DNA of 39,081 nt from a virus: IMG/VR virus record IMGVR_UViG_3300039449_000030, positions 1 to 39,081 of that record. One strand, given 5' to 3'. Positions within the stretch are counted from its first letter, which is position 1; each line of letters starts with the position of its first letter. Below the pieces are notes generated by a model, which saw nothing but the letters and a program-made list of their open reading frames with translations, had not been told where the DNA came from and searched no databases. The translations under genes and the position numbers were made by a program. Shown one piece after another: positions 30,625 to 39,081 of the stretch.

Positions 30625-32574
30625 GTGGCGATTACCAGCGACGATATCAAACTGATGCAGCCCGAACGGCTCACCGACAATGAAGATGGCGGTGGCCAAA
30701 TGACGGGCCTTGAGGTGGTGGATGGCGACATCAACAACCTGTTCGAGGATATTTCCCGGGTGGACAGAACCTACGGTGAAGTGAGCCTGCGCAAGTCCTT
30801 CCTGAAAGTGGACACCGCCACGGCAGACCTTTACCTGGACGCGCACTCAATCCTTAGCGCCCAGCCGCAAGACCCGAACGTCTCCGGGCTGCTGTTCACC
30901 ACGCAGGACTTCTACGATGAGCGCGAGACAGCGCGGCAGCGGGTGGAATCGTTTGTGATTCCCGGCCCTGTTACCGGGCTGGCGCTACGGGGCAACCAAC
31001 TGCAGGGGCAGCGTTCCATCATTTGCTATGCGCCCACGGTGAACAACATTGCCGCGCCGGAAATTGGCGACACCCTGTTGTTGCAGGAAGGGCAGGACCT
31101 TGGCACCCAGCAGTTCATCAAGATCCTCAATGTGCAGCACATCGAAGCGACGTTTACCTATGAAGTGAACGGCGGTGACATTCGAACGTTCAAGGCAGAC
31201 CAGTACATTCTGGAGCTGTCTGCCGAGCTAAAGCGGGACTTCCCGGCCTCCGACCCGAACCCCAAACCGGGTGGGCCTTCGCTGATCTATAGCACCCAGC
31301 CGGCCACCTCTGCCAAATACTATGGCTCTACCTCGCTGGGGGTGGCGGCCACCTCGGGTGATTTGACGATTCAGGTGGCGGACACCTTCGCGCCGATCAT
31401 CCCCACGGCCAGCAATGAAACCGCCGTGATCGACCAGCGCCCCGGCGGCTATGTGAACCAGATTGTGGCCGGCGGCACCGATAGTGTGAGCCTGCCTGTG
31501 ACGGTGGCCAGCGGCCAAACCTCCACGCTGCCAACGGCGGTGGTGCCGGGGTCTGTGTCGCTCTCGCTGGCAGGGGAAACCTACAGCGATAAGGGCGGTA
31601 TATTCGTCACCAGCGGCGGGGTGCCGGCAGGGTTGGAAGGCACCACCATTGATTATGCAACGGGCGCGATCGCCTGGGCGGGTAGTGCATCTGGCACCAC
31701 GACGGTGTCCTATAAGCCGGGCGCCTTGCGCCAGCAGATCCCTAACACCGGCAGCATTGAAATCGGAGATTCCAACCGAAACTTTAACTATGTGCTCAGC
31801 CTGGACCCGGCGCCTGCGCCGCTGTCGTTGCACCTGAGTTATCGCTATTTGGGCAAGTGGTACACCCTGCGCGACGACGGCACCGGCAACCTGGTGGGCG
31901 ATGGCTCTGGGCAGGTGAGCTACGACACCGGCAGCGTGATTGCCACCCTGCAAGCGCAGCCCGATGCGGGCTCCGTGCTGTTCTACCGCTGGACAGATTC
32001 GAGCATCTACATTCAAGACCCGGAGGCCTACGCCGGCGTTACCCCGCTGAGCATCCCGCTGGCTAACCGCAAGGTGGTGCCGGGGTCTGTCACGCTCACC
32101 TGGGAAGTCAGCAGCGTTCAGAAAACGGCCACCGATGTGGCCGGCGACGGTTCCATTACCGGCGATGCCACCGGGCAGATTAACTACGCCAGCGGCGAAA
32201 TCGATATCACCACCGCCTTCCAGGCCGATGGTGCGGTGACGATTGATTACACGCACAAAGATGAATCCGAAATCACCACCACCGTGACCGTGCCGAACAA
32301 CAATAACCAGGCGGATATTGTTATCGAAACCGCTGCCGGCATTGAGCCGGGTTCGGTGGATTTCACCATTATTAAGTCGGTGAAACGCACCGTGAAAAAC
32401 GGGGTGGGGCAAGTGCTTAGCACCAGCTATGTGGGGCGCTCTTACTGGGTAACCGACAACGGCGACGGCTCGCTGGTCAGCCGCCGGGATTTCGATGTGA
32501 TTGGCACGGTGAACTACGGCACCGGCCAGCTGGTTATTGCTGGCAACACCTTCCTGAAACAGGTCAACGTATAA
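30625..32574 (+). CDS. Tail protein with repeated PGSV modules
   Basis: A 649-aa protein (GTG start). The N terminus (MAITSDDIKLMQPERLTDNEDGGGQMTGLEVVDGDINNLF) matches a group of siphophage tail-tip proteins. From about residue 300 on there are four beta modules with the pattern (V/I)-x-PGSV...DDGxGxLxGD...VxYxTG, for example VVPGSVSLSL, VVPGSVTLTW, IEPGSVDFTI. A module of the same type occurs in the next gene. It is probably part of the tail tip. Confidence 0.75.
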   Translation: MAITSDDIKLMQPERLTDNEDGGGQMTGLEVVDGDINNLFEDISRVDRTYGEVSLRKSFLKVDTATADLYLDAHSILSAQPQDPNVSGLLFTTQDFYDERETARQRVESFVIPGPVTGLALRGNQLQGQRSIICYAPTVNNIAAPEIGDTLLLQEGQDLGTQQFIKILNVQHIEATFTYEVNGGDIRTFKADQYILELSAELKRDFPASDPNPKPGGPSLIYSTQPATSAKYYGSTSLGVAATSGDLTIQVADTFAPIIPTASNETAVIDQRPGGYVNQIVAGGTDSVSLPVTVASGQTSTLPTAVVPGSVSLSLAGETYSDKGGIFVTSGGVPAGLEGTTIDYATGAIAWAGSASGTTTVSYKPGALRQQIPNTGSIEIGDSNRNFNYVLSLDPAPAPLSLHLSYRYLGKWYTLRDDGTGNLVGDGSGQVSYDTGSVIATLQAQPDAGSVLFYRWTDSSIYIQDPEAYAGVTPLSIPLANRKVVPGSVTLTWEVSSVQKTATDVAGDGSITGDATGQINYASGEIDITTAFQADGAVTIDYTHKDESEITTTVTVPNNNNQADIVIETAAGIEPGSVDFTIIKSVKRTVKNGVGQVLSTSYVGRSYWVTDNGDGSLVSRRDFDVIGTVNYGTGQLVIAGNTFLKQVNV

Positions 32575-32583
32575 GGGCCGCTC

Positions 32584-34125
32584 ATGGCAACGATTAGAAT
32601 TGGCACCTCATCCACGCTGAATGGCTCGGCGGCGTCGTACCAGGCCACGGTAGAAACCGAGCAGATCCGCAGCCACGACGTGGATGTGGGCTACCAGCTG
32701 GCGGCGGGCACGGAAGCTACCGCGCAAGAGCAGTTCACCAGCACCGATCAAGACTGGCGCTTTTATATCTCCGAAAGCGGGCCCATTGTGCCCGGCAGCG
32801 TGGTGTTACAGATCGGCACTGAGTTGTGGTTCGACGACGGCGAAGGGCGGCTGCTGCGCAACTACAACACCACCACGGGCACGGGCATTGCGCTGGGCAC
32901 CATCAGCTACACCACCGCCATGGTGACCATTAGCAGCTATGCCGGGCGCCCGGCCACGGCCACGGTAACCCCGCTGGCTATTCTGGTGGGCGACGACTGG
33001 AGCGTAATGCAAGCGGCCACGTTCCGCACTTCGGCGGCACCGCTGCGCCCCAACGGCTTCACCATCCGTGCCAACGGTTACGACGATGGCGCCCAGTTCA
33101 ATGGTGAGGCGGATAACCAGGGCGTGGTGAGTGGCGACGGCATCACCGGCGAGGTGACGCTGAAAGACGGTATTGTCGAGGTGCTTTTCCCCGAGCCGGT
33201 CACCGCCGAAAGCCTGTTTTACAACGCCGTGAGCTTTAAGCAAATCCCGCTGGACCCGGCCATTCTGGGGCTGGACCCGGTGCGCCTACCTGCGGATGGG
33301 CGTGTGCCGATTTTGCGTGATGCGGATATTCTGGTGCTCACCCATACCCAGAAGGACCTGATCGCCAGCCCGGCGGCTGACCTGGTCGTCAATGCTGGCC
33401 GGGATCTGCTTCATGACGCCTGGATTGAAGATGACGCAGGGACGCGTCTGGACCCGGCCATGTACGCCCTGGACAAGGAAGCGGGCACCGCCACCCTCGC
33501 CAACCCGTTCACCGGGCAAGATGCGGGGGGTGATCCGTTGGTGGGTGACCTGCACTTTGTGCACCGCATTGATGACATGGCGCTCTGCACCGAAGCCCGC
33601 ATCGATGGCACCTTGCAGCTCGCGCAGCCGCTTTATCACGACTTTCCGGCCAATGACACCTGGGTGGCATCGGCGGTGTACCTGGGCGATCTTCGGGCGC
33701 GGGTGCGCAACTGGGTGAGCTACACCGTGGATCCGGGAGACTACGACGGCACCGGCCAGGAGACGACCGCGAGTTACAACCTGATCGCCTATCCGGTCGC
33801 CGTCGATAACCGGGGCAGCGTGCCCGAGCGGTGGAAAATCAAGTTCACATCCACCACCGCTTTCGAGCTTTACGGCGAGGAGCGGGGCTTGGTGGGCACA
33901 GGCTCCACCGCCGTTGATTTCTCCCCCGTTAACCCGCAAACCGGCACGCCGTATTTCACCATCAAGGCGGATGGCTGGGGCGCGGGCTGGAGCGTGGGCA
34001 ACACCACCCGCTTCGACACCGATGCGGCGGCGGCGCCGCTTTGGATGATCCGCACCGTGCTGCCGGGGCAGGCCACCGTGGACGATGACCAGCTGAAAAT
34101 TGAACTGCGAGGGGACCATAACTGA
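32584..34125 (+). CDS. Tail-tip protein, partner of the PGSV protein
   Basis: A 513-aa beta-rich protein. Residues about 60-130 hold one PGSV module (IVPGSVVLQIGTELWFDDGEGRLLRNYN...GTISYTTAMVTI). A middle helical part (ILRDADILVLTHTQKDLIASPAADLVVNAGRDLLHDAWIED) and a C-terminal beta part follow. It lies between tail-tip genes; function otherwise unknown. Confidence 0.72.
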   Translation: MATIRIGTSSTLNGSAASYQATVETEQIRSHDVDVGYQLAAGTEATAQEQFTSTDQDWRFYISESGPIVPGSVVLQIGTELWFDDGEGRLLRNYNTTTGTGIALGTISYTTAMVTISSYAGRPATATVTPLAILVGDDWSVMQAATFRTSAAPLRPNGFTIRANGYDDGAQFNGEADNQGVVSGDGITGEVTLKDGIVEVLFPEPVTAESLFYNAVSFKQIPLDPAILGLDPVRLPADGRVPILRDADILVLTHTQKDLIASPAADLVVNAGRDLLHDAWIEDDAGTRLDPAMYALDKEAGTATLANPFTGQDAGGDPLVGDLHFVHRIDDMALCTEARIDGTLQLAQPLYHDFPANDTWVASAVYLGDLRARVRNWVSYTVDPGDYDGTGQETTASYNLIAYPVAVDNRGSVPERWKIKFTSTTAFELYGEERGLVGTGSTAVDFSPVNPQTGTPYFTIKADGWGAGWSVGNTTRFDTDAAAAPLWMIRTVLPGQATVDDDQLKIELRGDHN

Positions 34126-35258
34126 TGGCTACTCAGGCGCGTGTTGCGGGCACAGTGAAAATCGATGGCGTGGCGGCTGCCCGGGATGTGATTGTCATCA
34201 AGGATGACCCGGCAGGGCGGCAGGTGGTGGCTGACGGACACAGTGAGGCCGATGGCACATTCGATATCACCTACAGCGACTGGGCGGGGTCTGTTGTTGT
34301 GCTGGCGCTGGATGAGTACGGCGATGAATTCACCACGGGAACTGCGCTCAACATGGGTCAAGTGGTGCATCCGGCAACGCCAAATGGATATGTGTACAAA
34401 GTGACCGCTGCCGGCACCACAGGCACCGAGGAGCCGACCTGGCCGACAACGGGGTCCGTGCAGAGTGGGGGTGTCACATTTGCCCCGCGCCCCTACTACC
34501 GCCCCATCGCCAGCGGTCCCCTGCAGGGCGATGTGGCCACGGTGCAAGGCCCGGCTAGCCTGTTCCTCAGCGGTGAGCCTGGGGTCTGGCTCGACCCCGG
34601 CGATATTTCAACGTTGTTCCAGGACGCCGAGGGAACGATCCCGGTTCGGTTCGATGGCGATCCGGTAGGGCTCATTCTGGATAAATCCGGAAACAATAAC
34701 CACGTCGGCCAAAGCGGTAGCAGACGACCGGTCTATAGGGTGATCGGCGGGAGGGGGCAAATCCAGTTTGGCCATAGCAAATTCTTGCAAGGGCTACCGG
34801 TATCTGTCTTCAGCGGAGACTATACGGCCTTGTGGGCGGGCTGGGTGAGCGACGATAACAGCGTAGGTGTTGCGGTTAGCACGGGCAAAAACGTAAGCCG
34901 GCTTGCATTCTATGTCGATACGCGGACCTCACCGCGGCGCCTGGCGTTAGTGTCCGTGGTGCCCGGCGACACTTATTGTGACCTACCGATTGATGTCGGG
35001 CCGGCGCCGCATGTTTTTGTTTCCGATCGCAACGGACTCATAACCCGCGGGTGGCTGGATCACATGGAGGCAAGCCCGTCAAGCATCCAGATAGCAGAAA
35101 GGCCGGATAACAATGTGCTTTATATTGGCTATCAGTTTGCAGGTGGCGTTTACTTCGATGGGTTCTTTTCTGGTTTGATTGCAACCAGCGTCCTGAATGA
35201 TAGCGTCCGCGAGGATATGCGGACCTGGCTCGCAGAGCGTGCAGGTATGCAACTATAG
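34125..35258 (+). CDS. Tail adhesin with lectin-like domain
   Basis: A 377-aa protein with three parts. Residues 1-80 resemble a small Ig or transthyretin-like domain (ARVAGTVKIDGVAAARDVIVI...DGTFDITYSDW). Residues about 84-130 hold a GYVYKVTAAGTTGTEEPTWPTT module common in phage tip proteins. Residues about 155-377 form a concanavalin/LamG-like domain (WLDPGDISTLFQDAEGTIPVRFDGDPVGLILDKSGNNNHV...RPVYR). The last part is less GC-rich than its neighbours, suggesting exchange. It probably contributes to receptor binding. Confidence 0.73.
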   Translation: MATQARVAGTVKIDGVAAARDVIVIKDDPAGRQVVADGHSEADGTFDITYSDWAGSVVVLALDEYGDEFTTGTALNMGQVVHPATPNGYVYKVTAAGTTGTEEPTWPTTGSVQSGGVTFAPRPYYRPIASGPLQGDVATVQGPASLFLSGEPGVWLDPGDISTLFQDAEGTIPVRFDGDPVGLILDKSGNNNHVGQSGSRRPVYRVIGGRGQIQFGHSKFLQGLPVSVFSGDYTALWAGWVSDDNSVGVAVSTGKNVSRLAFYVDTRTSPRRLALVSVVPGDTYCDLPIDVGPAPHVFVSDRNGLITRGWLDHMEASPSSIQIAERPDNNVLYIGYQFAGGVYFDGFFSGLIATSVLNDSVREDMRTWLAERAGMQL

Positions 35259-35273
35259 CGGCGGGGGGAGCAA

Positions 35274-37163
35274 GTGCCATATAGCGTCGAGCGGTGGGAC
35301 AGTGTCGATCTAAATCTGCAGACCGGGCCGTTCATCGGCCCGGTCGACCCGCTCACGATTGAGCTGGATTACGTCGCTGGCGTTGACCCGGTGCCCCCTC
35401 TACCGTGGGCAACACCAAACCTGTTTGTCGAGTATTTGGCGCCGCTGCGGCGGGCGGTGGCAGCCCAGGGGCAGACGACTATCCGGTTGTCGCCGGGGGT
35501 GCCTGCGGATGCTGAAACAGCAGGGTGCTGGGCGGTGGGGCGCGGCCAGGACTTGCTGGTCCGTGCGCGCTTTGAGGAAGCTGGGCAGCGTGACGGGGCG
35601 GTTCGTGGCGGCTGGGGTGGGGCGGGCGCGTCTCATGCTGAAAACCGGGTGGCCTGGCATCAGTCCCGGCCATTGGATCGGGCGCGGGCTCTCCCGTGGG
35701 GCGCGGCGACTGCCGGTGACCGTGCCGGTTATGTGGCCGGGTGGATAATGAAAACGCCCGCCCGTGACGCCACAAAAGCCCAGCCCTGGTACAGCGTGAA
35801 CCTGGCCGGCACGGTATACGACGATTCCGCCGCCCGCTATGCCCTGCTCAACACTGACACAGCCACCACGATCACGCTCGCTGCCGATTCCGGCGTGATA
35901 GAAATCACCGCTCCGGATAACGTCGAACTGCGTTTCGGCTGGGTGAAGCCAGCGCGCCCGAGCGTGCCGCACGATGTGTCTTATCGCATCACCGCCCGCC
36001 AGGCCGCCACGCGCGATAACGAGCATCGCTTGCCGTGGGGCGCCGGGCAGAGCATCTGGCACGACTACAACCTTCCCTACCCAGTGGAGCCAAACCCGGA
36101 CCCGGATCCGGTGGAGCCGCCGGCATTCAAAACGGTCTATCTGATTATGAATACGCTGCAAATTACGGACGTTGCGACGGGCACGGCGCTGGATATTCAG
36201 GGTGTGTCTATCGGGCTGGATATTGATTCTTGGGCGTGGAGGTTCTCCGGCACGCTGTACGGGCAAGGCTCGCTGGCGCTGGTGGCGCCGGGTGCCGGTG
36301 GCATGAAAGACATTGCCGTTGCCATCAACGGTCATAGTTGGGTGTTTAGCATTGAGCGTTACACCAGCGATGAGCGTTTCCCCACTGAAAAATTCAGCAT
36401 CACGGGTGTTAGCCGCACGCAGTATATGGCGGCGCCGTTCGCGCCTACGCGCAGCTATACCAACGCGAGCGCCACCACCGCCGCCCAGGCCGCAACGGCA
36501 GAGCTGCAGAACACCGGCTTCACCCTGACCTGGCCAACCGGCAATGATGAAGACCTGCCAGACTGGCCCATTCCGGCGGGTGCGCTGAGCTTCCGGGATA
36601 AGTCGCCGGCGCAGGTGGTGGCGCAAATTGTGACGGCGGCGGGGGGCATCATGGTGCCCGCCATGGATGCGGACAGCTGGACGGTTCAGCCGCGCTATAA
36701 AGTGCTGCCGTGGGACTGGGGAACGGCAACCCCGGATGCTGGTATTTATATCGGCATGGTGCGCAGCCGGTCTGCACAATATGAGCCGGGCCCGGATTTC
36801 AACGCCTGCTATGTCAGCGGCGTGAGCCAAGGCCAAGCCGTGGATGTGCAACGCGCCGGCAGTGGCGGCACCGCCCCCATGCCCGATATTTACGAAGACC
36901 TGATCACTGACAGCCAGCCCGCCATTAGCCGCGGCAAAGCCGAACTGGCAGCGGCGGGCAACAAGGTGGTCGAAACCCTGAGCGTGATCATCCCCGAATC
37001 CGGCGCGGCACCGGGTGTGCTGGTGCCCGGCATGATCGTGAAAGTGATGCACGACGACAGCCTGCTCGACTACATGGCCCTGGTGCTTGCGGTGTCGATC
37101 AGCGTGCAGAAGGCGGGCGGCGCTGAGATTTATCAATCTGTCACCCTGGAGCGCAGCGCATGA
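35274..37163 (+). CDS. Tail hub/baseplate-like protein
   Basis: A 629-aa protein (GTG start, GGGGGGAG upstream). The N-terminal 280 residues form beta-rich outer domains; a Pro/Asp-rich linker (NPDPDPVEPP) follows; the C-terminal part (about 285-629) resembles the hub (gp27/gpL-like) domain, with DIQGVSIGLDIDSWAWRFSGTLYG, SFRDKSPAQVVAQIVTAAGG and GMIVKVMHDDSLLDYMALVLAVSISV. It would form the ring around which the tail tip is built. Confidence 0.75.
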   Translation: MPYSVERWDSVDLNLQTGPFIGPVDPLTIELDYVAGVDPVPPLPWATPNLFVEYLAPLRRAVAAQGQTTIRLSPGVPADAETAGCWAVGRGQDLLVRARFEEAGQRDGAVRGGWGGAGASHAENRVAWHQSRPLDRARALPWGAATAGDRAGYVAGWIMKTPARDATKAQPWYSVNLAGTVYDDSAARYALLNTDTATTITLAADSGVIEITAPDNVELRFGWVKPARPSVPHDVSYRITARQAATRDNEHRLPWGAGQSIWHDYNLPYPVEPNPDPDPVEPPAFKTVYLIMNTLQITDVATGTALDIQGVSIGLDIDSWAWRFSGTLYGQGSLALVAPGAGGMKDIAVAINGHSWVFSIERYTSDERFPTEKFSITGVSRTQYMAAPFAPTRSYTNASATTAAQAATAELQNTGFTLTWPTGNDEDLPDWPIPAGALSFRDKSPAQVVAQIVTAAGGIMVPAMDADSWTVQPRYKVLPWDWGTATPDAGIYIGMVRSRSAQYEPGPDFNACYVSGVSQGQAVDVQRAGSGGTAPMPDIYEDLITDSQPAISRGKAELAAAGNKVVETLSVIIPESGAAPGVLVPGMIVKVMHDDSLLDYMALVLAVSISVQKAGGAEIYQSVTLERSA

Positions 37164-37393
37164 GCACCCGTAACCCCTGGCTAAAGTTCCGGCGCCTGCT
37201 GCAAGGCGAAGGCCGGTATGTGGTGACCGTACAGAGCAACAACGGCGACGGCACCAGCACCGTGCAAACCCGCGATGGCATCGATATCACCGTGAAAGGC
37301 GAGGGCGTGGCCGCTACCAAAAAAGCGATGATCGAAGATGGCCGGCTGTCGTATGAAGTGCCGGTGTTGACGGTGTCCACTGTGCAGGTGTGA
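37160..37393 (+). CDS. Small tail-tip protein with OB-like fold
   Basis: A 77-aa protein (MSTRNPWLKFRRLLQGEGRYVVTVQSNNGDGTSTVQTRDGIDITVKG) whose beta pattern resembles a small OB-fold spike-like or baseplate protein. It overlaps the hub gene stop and likely works with it. Confidence 0.7.
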   Translation: MSTRNPWLKFRRLLQGEGRYVVTVQSNNGDGTSTVQTRDGIDITVKGEGVAATKKAMIEDGRLSYEVPVLTVSTVQV

Positions 37394-37415
37394 TGCCTGC
37401 TAAGCGTAAGAGAAA

Positions 37416-37565
37416 TTCGGGGCAGTGCCCCGAACCTACCTTCCTACACCGTTCAGGTGTGAGAGACGGGCACCACCCTGGTGCTGTAACACCGGGGTGG
37501 TCCTAACAAGCGAGTGCATACCTCGTTTGCCAAGCAAGGCCCGCCGCTGTGTCGACACAGCGCGG
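37416..37565 (+). ncRNA. Dense hairpin cluster, candidate structured RNA
   Basis: In the 209-nt gap before the adenine methyltransferase, six stem-loops can be seen. HP1 is TTCGGGGC/GCCCCGAA (37416-37434). HP2 is ACACC/GGTGT (37446-37460). HP3 is a 12-bp stem ACCACCCTGGTG/CACCGGGGTGGT (37472-37501) with one wobble. HP4 is GCGAG/CTCGT (about 37510-37526). HP5 is a small TTGC/GCAA stem. HP6 is the 18-bp palindrome CGCTGTGTCGACACAGCG (37545-37562). No T-run follows any stem, so simple termination is unlikely. It may be a leader of the methyltransferase gene or an independent RNA. Confidence 0.5.
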
Positions 37566-37602
37566 TGAGCCTACCTTAATCGGCAAATTTGAGGAATCCC
37601 CA

Positions 37603-38412
37603 ATGGCTAAACCGCTGTTCCCGTGGATGGGTGGGAAATCCCGTCTGGCGAGTTCAATTATTCCCTTGTTCCCCGCACATAGCTGCTATGTAGAGGTGTT
37701 TGCTGGGGCAGGGGGTATCTTCTTCGCGAAGTCCCCGTCACAAATTGAGGAGCTGAACGATATCAATGGCGAGATCGTCAACCTGTACCGGGTGGTCAAG
37801 CATCACCTGGAGGAACTGTACAAGCAGTTCAAGTGGGTGCTGGTCAGCCGTGATCAGTGGTCTTGGCTGCGTGATACGCCGCCGGAAACGCTGACCGATG
37901 TGCAGCGCGCAGCGCGGTTTCTCTACCTGCAGAAGCTTGCCTTCGGCGGCAAGGCTACAGGCCAGACCTTCGGTACCGCCGCCACCACGCGCCCGAAATT
38001 CAACCTGCTGACACTGGAGAATGATCTGGTCGACGCGCATGCCAGGTTATCGCAAGTGACGCTCGAGCAGGGGGATTGGGCAAAAATGTTCGAGCGCTAT
38101 GATCGGCCCGACACCCTGTTCTACTGTGATCCCCCTTACTATGAAACGGCAGGGTATGGCACGGAGTTCGGTGTCGATCAGTACGAACAGATGGCCCGAC
38201 TGGGGCGTGAGTGCAAAGGCAAGGTGGTGATAAGCCTGAATGACCACCCGGTGGTCAGGGAGATTTTCGAGAGCTTCGAGATTCACTCAAAGGACTATGA
38301 GTACACCGTGGGCGGGGGTGCCAAGGATAAGCGGCAGGCCTGCAAAGAGCTGGTTATCTTGAACAGCAATGCGGTGGAGCAGCAGGGCGGGTTGTTTGGG
38401 TTGGGTGATTGA
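37603..38412 (+). CDS. dam: D12-class DNA adenine N6-methyltransferase
   Basis: A 269-aa enzyme of the Dam/D12 type. FPWMGGKSRLA and EVFAGAGG (SAM binding) lie near the N terminus; the catalytic D-P-P-Y is residues 176-179 (FYCDPPYYE). GAGGAA lies 8 nt before the ATG; an upstream in-frame extension runs through the last hairpin and is unlikely. It would methylate adenine in phage or host DNA, perhaps against restriction; no paired nuclease is seen. It stands after the tail genes as a cargo gene. Confidence 0.92.
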   Translation: MAKPLFPWMGGKSRLASSIIPLFPAHSCYVEVFAGAGGIFFAKSPSQIEELNDINGEIVNLYRVVKHHLEELYKQFKWVLVSRDQWSWLRDTPPETLTDVQRAARFLYLQKLAFGGKATGQTFGTAATTRPKFNLLTLENDLVDAHARLSQVTLEQGDWAKMFERYDRPDTLFYCDPPYYETAGYGTEFGVDQYEQMARLGRECKGKVVISLNDHPVVREIFESFEIHSKDYEYTVGGGAKDKRQACKELVILNSNAVEQQGGLFGLGD

Positions 38413-38538
38413 TGAGCTAGTCCGCTATGTGATGCTGGTGTGGGGTCGCGGGCAGGGCGTTTTCCTGCCGGTGGCAACCGGCCCAAGCGTTTCACGGAGC
38501 GGTTGGTTGGATCTGTGTAATCGATTAACTTCGATGTA
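38413..38538. other. Convergent intergenic region
   Basis: GGCAGG (38451-38456) pairs with CCTGCC (38464-38469), a hairpin without a T-run that might still act as a terminator for the methyltransferase. No gene is seen. This is also a plausible place for an attachment site, but no core sequence can be confirmed. Confidence 0.3.
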
Positions 38539-39081
38539 TTAGTGTCTTCCCGCGTAGTGCTGATCGCAGATTTCTTGCACTCTGGCTTTGTCACCCCAAA
38601 GCTGGTCTATCTGGAGTTGCTGTCCCAAGAAACCATAATCAAGCTCTGTGGATGAAGTGAGCCCTTTATTTTCTGGCGCCATTACCACGATCATTATCAG
38701 TGCGGGTATGAATGTGGGGGGAAACCGCCAATTATTGGCAGATAGCATTACCATGCCTGGGGCGTTGAAACTGATCCTCCTGTCTAGTCCTCCTTCGTGA
38801 ATGAGTGTGCAGCGTGCAAACTTATAGACTGCTGATGGGAGGTCGGTACCGTCGATGTTAATTGATCCAATTAGCATGCCTGTGGCGGCAGCCCAGATGA
38901 TTCCGTGATCGTCAGCGATGAACTGCTTCATTCTCTTAGCATTGCCAAACTTGGAATATCTTTTCTTGGCTGTTGCGTCCATGGCCGGGAATAGTTGGAG
39001 TAAGGCATCTTCATAGTCACTTTCTTGGTAACTTTCTATGGCCTTCTCGATACGGGAAGCAATGTGAGATTTTGTTGTCAT
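38539..39081 (-). CDS. HEPN-like protein, possible accessory defence gene
   Basis: A 180-aa protein on the opposite strand; its ATG is the last base triplet of the window. The N-terminal helices (IASRIEKAIESYQESDYEDALLQLFPAMDATAKKRY) and the later motif KFARCTLIHEG, an R-x4-H, resemble HEPN-domain proteins, many of which are RNases or nucleotide-modifying toxins. No partner gene lies on its left; the right side is outside the window. GC content is clearly lower than in the phage genes, pointing to separate acquisition. The HEPN assignment is my inference from motif and helix pattern. Confidence 0.68.
   Translation of the reverse strand: MTTKSHIASRIEKAIESYQESDYEDALLQLFPAMDATAKKRYSKFGNAKRMKQFIADDHGIIWAAATGMLIGSINIDGTDLPSAVYKFARCTLIHEGGLDRRISFNAPGMVMLSANNWRFPPTFIPALIMIVVMAPENKGLTSSTELDYGFLGQQLQIDQLWGDKARVQEICDQHYAGRH

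Noticed and set aside
34125-35258. Variable region of a diversity-generating retroelement in the adhesin
   Set aside because: No reverse transcriptase and no second near-copy of the 3' end were seen in the window.
37416-37565. CRISPR array or retron RNA as explanation for the hairpins
   Set aside because: The stems differ in sequence and spacing, there are no repeated units, and no reverse transcriptase or Cas gene is in the window.

Overview
The window is almost entirely one temperate tailed phage genome (a prophage). It looks like a lambda-organised siphovirus of a high-GC gammaproteobacterium; families such as YfdQ/DUF2303, PrtN-like and YdaS/Cro are common in prophages of Pseudomonas, Marinobacter and Alcanivorax type hosts. 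No host housekeeping gene is visible, so the host genus cannot be fixed. The first base is the GTG of a tyrosine integrase and the last base is the start codon of a reverse-strand gene, so neither attachment site can be seen.

Layout. (1) 1-1652, rightward: integrase and a membrane-anchored protein of unknown function. (2) 8607 back to 1682, leftward: the early PL-type operon, a tightly packed run of small genes with many 4-nt ATGA or GTGA overlaps. It holds a dNMP kinase, a cupin-fold protein, a KilAC-like protein, a PrtN-like activator, DUF2303, an Ead-like protein and, last, a C5 DNA methyltransferase. (3) 8608-10236: the immunity region. A LexA/CI-type repressor (leftward) faces a Cro/YdaS-type protein (rightward). 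Copies of a 14-bp dyad TTAGC-N4-GCTAA lie at both divergent promoter regions (three near PL, one perfect and two degenerate near PR). Downstream of the repressor, on the same strand and closed by a terminator, is a SLATT-type two-TM protein, probably a lysogenic accessory gene. (4) 10514-15920, rightward: a CII-like regulator, a PriCT_2/Toprim primase, a zinc-ribbon membrane protein, a C4-type antisense RNA switch ahead of a Bro-N antirepressor, an SF3-like helicase, a repeat cluster that may be the origin, and a zinc-finger protein in the position of a late antiterminator (Q).

(5) 15921-18072: terminators, a strange 138-nt tRNA-like element, a structured leader, and the lysis cassette (M23 endopeptidase, holin-like protein, Rz, embedded Rz1, two membrane proteins). 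(6) 18073-27147: probable cos region, Nu1/GpA-type terminase, gpW-like, lambda-type portal, a ClpP-protease/major-capsid fusion, decoration protein, neck and tail-terminator proteins, tail tube. (7) 27214-37393: tape measure (1006 aa, implying a tail of about 150 nm by the usual rule) and a tail-tip/adhesion module. (8) 37394-39081: a dense cluster of hairpins, a D12-class adenine methyltransferase and, on the opposite strand, a low-GC gene with an R-x4-H motif like HEPN proteins.

The regulatory design is the most interesting part. Repressor/Cro with matched operator sets, a PrtN-like activator, a Q-like protein facing terminators, and a C4 antisense RNA guarding an antirepressor give several separate controls on lysogeny. 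The best candidates for something not fully described are the tRNA-like element between Q and lysis, the hairpin cluster before the adenine methyltransferase, and the two accessory genes (SLATT and HEPN-like).
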